A stretch of DNA of 64,000 nucleotides from Mesostigma viride (taxonomy: Eukaryota > Streptophyta > Mesostigmatophyceae > Mesostigmatales > Mesostigmataceae), in NCBI GenBank assembly GCA_009746045.1, contig RPFO01000629.1, positions 1-64,000 of the forward strand, in the 5' to 3' direction. Shown piece after piece: positions 57,001 through 64,000 of the stretch; position 1 is the stretch's first letter, and every line of letters begins with the position of its first letter. Below the pieces are notes generated by a model. The model had not been told where the DNA came from and searched no databases. It saw only the letters and a program-made list of their open reading frames with translations. A program made the translations under genes and the position numbers.

Positions 57001-60000
57001 GGTCGCATTGCCTTCATATCCCATGTGCCGGTCACATTGCCTTCATATCCTCATGTGCCGGTCACATTGCCTTCATATCCTCATGTGCCGGTCACATTGC
57101 CTTCATATCCTCATGTGCCGGTCACATTGCCTTCGTATCCCCATGTGCCGGTCACATTGCCTTCATATCCCATGTGCCGGTCACATTGCCTTCATATCCC
57201 ATGTGCCGGTCACATTGCCTTCATATCCTCATGTGCCGGTCACATTGCCTTCATATCCCATGTGCCGGTCACATTGCCTTCATATCCTCATGTGCCGGTC
57301 ACATTGCCTTCATATCCTCATGTGCCGGTCGCATTGCCTTCATATCCTCATGTGCCGGTCACATTGCCTTCATATCCTCATGTGCCGGTCACATTGCCTT
57401 CATATCCCCATGTGCCGGTCACATTGCCTTCATATCCCCATGTGCCGGTCGCATTGCCTTCATATCCTCATGTGCCGGTCACATTGCCTTCATATCCTCA
57501 TGTGCCGGTCACATTGCCTTCATATCCTCATGTGCCGGTCACATTGCCTTCATATCCTCATGTGCCGGTCACATTGCCTTCGTATCCTCATGTGCCGGTC
57601 ACATTGCCTTCATATCCTCATGTGCCGGTCACATTGCCTTCATATCCTCATGTGCCGGTCACATTGCCTTCATATCCTCATGTGCCGGTCACATTGCCTT
57701 CATATCCTCATGTGCCGGTCACATTGCCTTCATATCCCCATGTGCCGGTCACATTGCCTTCATATCCCCATGTGCCGGTCACATTGCCTTCATATCCCAT
57801 GTGCCGGTCACATTGCCTTCATATCCCCATGTGCCGGTCACATTGCCTTCATATCCTCATGTGCCGGTCACATTGCCTTCATATCCCCATGTGCCGGTCA
57901 CATTGCCTTCATATCCCCATGTGCCGGTCACATTGCCTTCATATCCCATGTGCCGGTCACATTGCCTTCATATCCCCATGTGCCGGTCACATTGCCTTCA
58001 TATCCTCATGTGCCGGTCACATTGCCTTCATATCCTCATGTGCCGGTCACATTGCCTTCATATCCTCATGTGCCGGTCACATTGCCTTCGTATCCTCATG
58101 TGCCGGTCGCATTGCCTTCATATCCTGTGCCGGTCGCATTGCCTTCATATCCTCATGTGCCGGTCACATTGCCTTCATATCCTCATGTGCCGGTCACATT
58201 GCCTTCGTATCCTCATGTGCCGGTCGCATTGCCTTCATATCCTCATGTGCCGGTCACATTGCCTTCATATCCTCATGTGCCGGTCACATTGCCTTCATAT
58301 CCTCATGTGCCGGTCGCATTGCCTTCATATCCTCATGTGCCGGTCACATTGCCTTCGTATCCCCATGTGCCGGTCACATTGCCTTCGTATCCTCATGTGC
58401 CGGTCACATTGCCTTCATATCCTCATGTGCCGGTCACATTGCCTTCGTATCCCATGTGCCGGTCACATTGCCTTCGTATCCTCATGTGCCGGTCGCATTG
58501 CCTTCATATCCTCATGTGCCGGTCACATTGCCTTCGTATCCTCATGTGCCGGTCACATTGCCTTCATATCCTCATGTGCCGGTCACATTGCCTTCGTATC
58601 CCCATGTGCCGGTCGCATTGCCTTCGTATCCTCATGTGCCGGTCGCATTGCCTTCATATCCTCATGTGCCGGTCGCATTGCCTTCATATCCTCATGTGCC
58701 GGTCACATTGCCTTCATATCCTCATGTGCCGGTCACATTGCCTTCGTATCCCATGTGCCGGTCACATTGCCTTCATATCCTCATGTGCCGGTCACATTGC
58801 CTTCATATCCCATGTGCCGGTCACATTGCCTTCATATCCCATGTGCCGGTCACATTGCCTTCGTATCCTCATGTGCCGGTCACATTGCCTTCGTATCCTC
58901 ATGTGCCGGTCACATTGCCTTCATATCCTCATGTGCCGGTCGCATTGCCTTCATATCCTCATGTGCCGGTCGCATTGCCTTCGTATCCCCATGTGCCGGT
59001 CGCATTGCCTTCATATCCCCATGTGCCGGTCACATTGCCTTCATATCCCCATGTGCCGGTCGCATTGCCTTCATATCCTCATGTGCCGGTCACATTGCCT
59101 TCATCTCCTCATGTGCCGGTCACATTGCCTTCATATCCCCATGTGCCGGTCACATTGCCTTCATATCCTCATGTGCCGGTCACATTGCCTTCATATCCTC
59201 ATGTGCCGGTCACATTGCCTTCGTATCCTCATGTGCCGGTCGCATTGCCTTCATATCCTCATGTGCCGGTCGCATTGCCTTCATATCCTCATGTGCCGGT
59301 CGCATTGCCTTCGTATCCTCATGTGCCGGTCACATTGCCTTCGTATCCTCATGTGCCGGTCGCATTGCCTTCATATCCCCATGTGCCGGTCGCATTGCCT
59401 TCGTATCCTCATGTGCCGGTCACATTGCCTTCATATCCTCATGTGCCGGTCACATTGCCTTCGTATCCTCATGTGCCGGTCACATTGCCTTCATATCCCA
59501 TGTGCCGGTCGCATTGCCTTCGTATCCCATGTGCCGGTCACATTGCCTTCATATCCTCATGTGCCGGTCACATTGCCTTCATATCCCATGTGCCGGTCAC
59601 ATTGCCTTCGTATCCCATGTGCCGGTCACATTGCCTTCATATCCCCATGTGCCGGTCACATTGCCTTCATATCCTCATGTGCCGGTCACATTGCCTTCAT
59701 ATCCTCATGTGCCGGTCACATTGCCTTCGTATCCCATGTGCCGGTCGCATTGCCTTCATATCCTCATGTGCCGGTCGCATTGCCTTCGTATCCTCATGTG
59801 CCGGTCACATTGCCTTCATATCCCCATGTGCCGGTCGCATTGCCTTCGTATCCTCATGTGCCGGTCACATTGCCTTCATATCCTCATGTGCCGGTCACAT
59901 TGCCTTCGTATCCCCATGTGCCGGTCACATTGCCTTCGTATCCTCATGTGCCGGTCACATTGCCTTCATATCCTCATGTGCCGGTCACATTGCCTTCGTA

Positions 60001-63000
60001 TCCCCATGTGCCGGTCACATTGCCTTCATATCCCCATGTGCCGGTCACATTGCCTTCATATCCTCATGTGCCGGTCACATTGCCTTCATCTCCTCATGTG
60101 CCGGTCACATTGCCTTCATATCCCCATGTGCCGGTCACATTGCCTTCATATCCTCATGTGCCGGTCACATTGCCTTCGTATCCCCATGTGCCGGTCACAT
60201 TGCCTTCGTATCCCCATGTGCCGGTCACATTGCCTTCGTCTCCTCATGTGCCGGTCACATTGCCTTCGTATCCCCATGTGCCGGTCACATTGCCTTCGTA
60301 TCCCCATGTGCCGGTCGCATTGCCTTCATATCCTCATGTGCCGGTCACATTGCCTTCATATCCCATGTGCCGGTCACATTGCCTTCGTATCCCCATGTGC
60401 CGGTCGCATTGCCTTCATATCCTCATGTGCCGGTCACATTGCCTTCATATCCCATGTGCCGGTCACATTGCCTTCATATCCCCATGTGCCGGTCACATTG
60501 CCTTCATATCCCCATGTGCCGGTCACATTGCCTTCATATCCTCATGTGCCGGTCACATTGCCTTCGTATCCCCATGTGCCGGTCACATTGCCTTCGTATC
60601 CTCATGTGCCGGTCACATTGCCTTCATATCCTCATGTGCCGGTCACATTGCCTTCATATCCCCATGTGCCGGTCACATTGCCTTCGTATCCCCATGTGCC
60701 GGTCACATTGCCTTCGTATCCCCATGTGCCGGTCGCATTGCCTTCGTATCCTCATGTGCCGGTCACATTGCCTTCGTCTCCTCATGTGCCGGTCACATTG
60801 CCTTCGTCTCCTCATGTGCCGGTCACATTGCCTTCGTATCCTCATGTGCCGGTCACATTGCCTTCATATCCCCATGTGCCGGTCACATTGCCTTCGTATC
60901 CTCATGTGCCGGTCACATTGCCTTCGTATCCTCATGTGCCGGTCACATTGCCTTCGTATCCCCATGTGCCGGTCACATTGCCTTCGTATCCCCATGTGCC
61001 GGTCGCATTGCCTTCATATCCTCATGTGCCGGTCGCATTGCCTTCATATCCCCATGTGCCGGTCGCATTGCCTTCGTATCCCCATGTGCCGGTCGCATTG
61101 CCTTCATATCCTCATGTGCCGGTCACATTGCCTTCATATCCCCATGTGCCGGTCACATTGCCTTCATATCCCCATGTGCCGGTCACATTGCCTTCATATC
61201 CCCATGTGCCGGTCACATTGCCTTCGTATCCTCATGTGCCGGTCACATTGCCTTCATATCCTCATGTGCCGGTCGCATTGCCTTCGTATCCCCATGTGCC
61301 GGTCGCATTGCCTTCATATCCTCATGTGCCGGTCACATTGCCTTCGTATCCTCATGTGCCGGTCGCATTGCCTTCATATCCTCATGTGCCGGTCGCATTG
61401 CCTTCATATCCCCATGTGCCGGTCACATTGCCTTCATATCCTCATGTGCCGGTCACATTGCCTTCGTATCCCCATGTGCCGGTCGCATTGCCTTCGTATC
61501 CTCATGTGCCGGTCGCATTGCCTTCATATCCTCATGTGCCGGTCACATTGCCTTCATATCCTCATGTGCCGGTCACATTGCCTTCATATCCTCATGTGCC
61601 GGTCACATTGCCTTCGTATCCTCATGTGCCGGTCGCATTGCCTTCATATCCCCATGTGCCGGTCACATTGCCTTCATATCCTCATGTGCCGGTCACATTG
61701 CCTTCATATCCTCATGTGCCGGTCACATTGCCTTCGTATCCTCATGTGCCGGTCGCATTGCCTTCATATCCCATGTGCCGGTCGCATTGCCTTCATATCC
61801 TCATGTGCCGGTCACATTGCCTTCATATCCTCATGTGCCGGTCACATTGCCTTCATATCCTCATGTGCCGGTCACATTGCCTTCATATCCTCATGTGCCG
61901 GTCACATTGCCTTCATATCCCCATGTGCCGGTCGCATTGCCTTCATATCCTCATGTGCCGGTCACATTGCCTTCATATCCTCATGTGCCGGTCACATTGC
62001 CTTCATATCCCCATGTGCCGGTCACATTGCCTTCATATCCCATGTGCCGGTCACATTGCCTTCATATCCCCATGTGCCGGTCACATTGCCTTCGTATCCT
62101 CATGTGCCGGTCGCATTGCCTTCATATCCTCATGTGCCGGTCGCATTGCCTTCATATCCTCATGTGCCGGTCGCATTGCCTTCATATCCCCATGTGCCGG
62201 TCGCATTGCCTTCGTATCCTCATGTGCCGGTCACATTGCCTTCATATCCCCATGTGCCGGTCGCATTGCCTTCGTATCCCCATGTGCCGGTCGCATTGCC
62301 TTCATATCCTCATGTGCCGGTCACATTGCCTTCATATCCCCATGTGCCGGTCACATTGCCTTCATATCCCCATGTGCCGGTCGCATTGCCTTCGTATCCC
62401 CATGTGCCGGTCGCATTGCCTTCGTATCCTCATGTGCCGGTCGCATTGCCTTCATATCCCCATGTGCCGGTCACATTGCCTTCATATCCCCATGTGCCGG
62501 TCGCATTGCCTTCATATCCCCATGTGCCGGTCACATTGCCTTCATATCCCCATGTGCCGGTCACATTGCCTTCATATCCTCATGTGCCGGTCGCATTGCC
62601 TTCGTATCCCCATGTGCCGGTCGCATTGCCTTCGTATCCTCATGTGCCGGTCGCATTGCCTTCATATCCCCATGTGCCGGTCACATTGCCTTCATATCCC
62701 ATGTGCCGGTCGCATTGCCTTCATATCCCCATGTGCCGGTCACATTGCCTTCATATCCTCATGTGCCGGTCACATTGCCTTCGTATCCCCATGTGCCGGT
62801 CGCATTGCCTTCGTATCCCCATGTGCCGGTCACATTGCCTTCATATCCTCATGTGCCGGTCACATTGCCTTCGTATCCCCATGTGCCGGTCGCATTGCCT
62901 TCGTATCCTCATGTGCCGGTCGCATTGCCTTCGTATCCTCATGTGCCGGTCACATTGCCTTCGTATCCCCATGTGCCGGTCGCATTGCCTTCGTATCCTC

Positions 63001-64000
63001 ATGTGCCGGTCGCATTGCCTTCATATCCTCATGTGCCGGTCACATTGCCTTCATATCCTCATGTGCCGGTCACATTGCCTTCGTATCCTCATGTGCCGGT
63101 CGCATTGCCTTCGTATCCTCATGTGCCGGTCGCATTGCCTTCGTATCCTCATGTGCCGGTCGCATTGCCTTCATATCCTCATGTGCCGGTCACATTGCCT
63201 TCGTATCCTCATGTGCCGGTCGCATTGCCTTCATATCCTCATGTGCCGGTCACATTGCCTTCGTATCCTCATGTGCCGGTCACATTGCCTTCATATCCCC
63301 ATGTGCCGGTCGCATTGCCTTCATATCCCCATGTGCCGGTCACATTGCCTTCATATCCCCATGTGCCGGTCGCATTGCCTTCGTATCCCCATGTGCCGGT
63401 CACATTGCCTTCATATCCCCATGTGCCGGTCGCATTGCCTTCATATCCCCATGTGCCGGTCACATTGCCTTCATATCCTCATGTGCCGGTCACATTGCCT
63501 TCATATCCTCATGTGCCGGTCACATTGCCTTCGTATCCCCATGTGCCGGTCACATTGCCTTCGTATCCCCATGTGCCGGTCGCATTGCCTTCATATCCCC
63601 ATGTGCCGGTCACATTGCCTTCATATCCCCATGTGCCGGTCGCATTGCCTTCGTATCCCCATGTGCCGGTCACATTGCCTTCATATCCCCATGTGCCGGT
63701 CGCATTGCCTTCATATCCCCATGTGCCGGTCACATTGCCTTCATATCCTCATGTGCCGGTCACATTGCCTTCGTCTCCTCATGTGCCGGTCGCATTGCCT
63801 TCGTATCCCCATGTGCCGGTCACATTGCCTTCGTATCCTCATGTGCCGGTCGCATTGCCTTCATATCCCCATGTGCCGGTCACATTGCCTTCGTATCCCC
63901 ATGTGCCGGTCACATTGCCTTCATATCCTCATGTGCCGGTCACATTGCCTTCGTCTCCTCATGTGCCGGTCACATTGCCTTCATATCCCCATGTGCCGGT
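48049..64000. repeat. 30-bp satellite, at least 16 kb (~530 units), runs off right edge
   Basis: The unit is CGGTC(A/G)CATTGCCTTC(A/G) then TATCC(T/C)CATGTGC. Three dimorphic sites give most of the variation. Rare variants are TCTCC for TATCC, a 29-bp unit (TATCCCATG) concentrated at 50.9-52.7 and 56.6-57.9 kb, and a few shortened units (48.08 and 49.43 kb). Stretches such as about 53.5-56.6 kb stay in perfect 30-bp register. It begins about 350 bp past the exon 13 donor of the importin-like gene. Short minus-strand open frames are artefacts. Confidence 0.97.

Noticed and set aside
48049-64000. CRISPR-like regular array
   Set aside because: Units abut with no unique spacers, variation is at fixed dimorphic sites, and the context is eukaryotic. 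It is a satellite.

Overview
This window looks like nuclear DNA of a GC-rich, probably unicellular eukaryote; a green alga or a similar alga is my best guess. The evidence is spliceosomal introns throughout, two ordinary housekeeping genes each cut into 12 or more small exons, non-LTR retrotransposon remnants and very abundant minisatellites. No bacterial operon, rRNA or convincing intact tRNA was seen.

The window has two unlike halves. The left block (about 1-20.3 kb) resembles a large mobile element or mobile-element island. It holds: (i) a minus-strand, multi-exon gene for a DDE/RNase-H-like transposase-type protein (1139-5224), complete apart from two single-base frame disruptions; (ii) a plus-strand multi-exon gene of unknown function with long Lys/Glu coiled coils and acidic, Ser-Pro and Pro-rich low-complexity parts (10029-18549); (iii) a Pro/Ala-rich open frame broken by one in-frame TGA (18787-20234); (iv) a partial unknown gene at the left edge; and (v) about 27 copies of a roughly 22-bp palindrome. 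The palindrome's half site is GGGTCT followed by a variable (A/C)GCTGC-like core. Copies lie almost only in introns or just outside genes, and none was noticed in the right half. A head-to-head pair of G-rich and C-rich minisatellite arrays (6686-9480) separates the two gene groups.

A LINE graveyard (about 21.1-24.3 kb) marks the transition. The right half carries two divergently transcribed genes. On the minus strand, a PLP-dependent cysteine synthase / cystathionine beta-synthase-family enzyme (25104-34931) has 12 exons that join cleanly into 369 codons. On the plus strand, an importin-9-like karyopherin starts at 36471. Its first 13 exons (432 codons) are here; the remaining C-terminal part must lie beyond a 30-bp satellite that fills 48.05 kb to the window end (at least 16 kb, roughly 530 units). 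That satellite would therefore sit inside intron 13.

The most unusual observations are: the intron-associated palindrome family tied to a transposase-bearing block; an apparent U12-type AT-AC intron in the importin gene (donor ATATCCTTG at 37131, acceptor ..CCAC at 37879); minisatellites that have amplified copies of real splice sites together with the adjoining exon ends; a (CCCA)n tract of about 450 bp directly against a 3' splice site; and a satellite whose main variable sites behave like CpG/CpA pairs. Exon models were read by eye from splice signals, phase arithmetic and protein family knowledge; nothing was run against a database.
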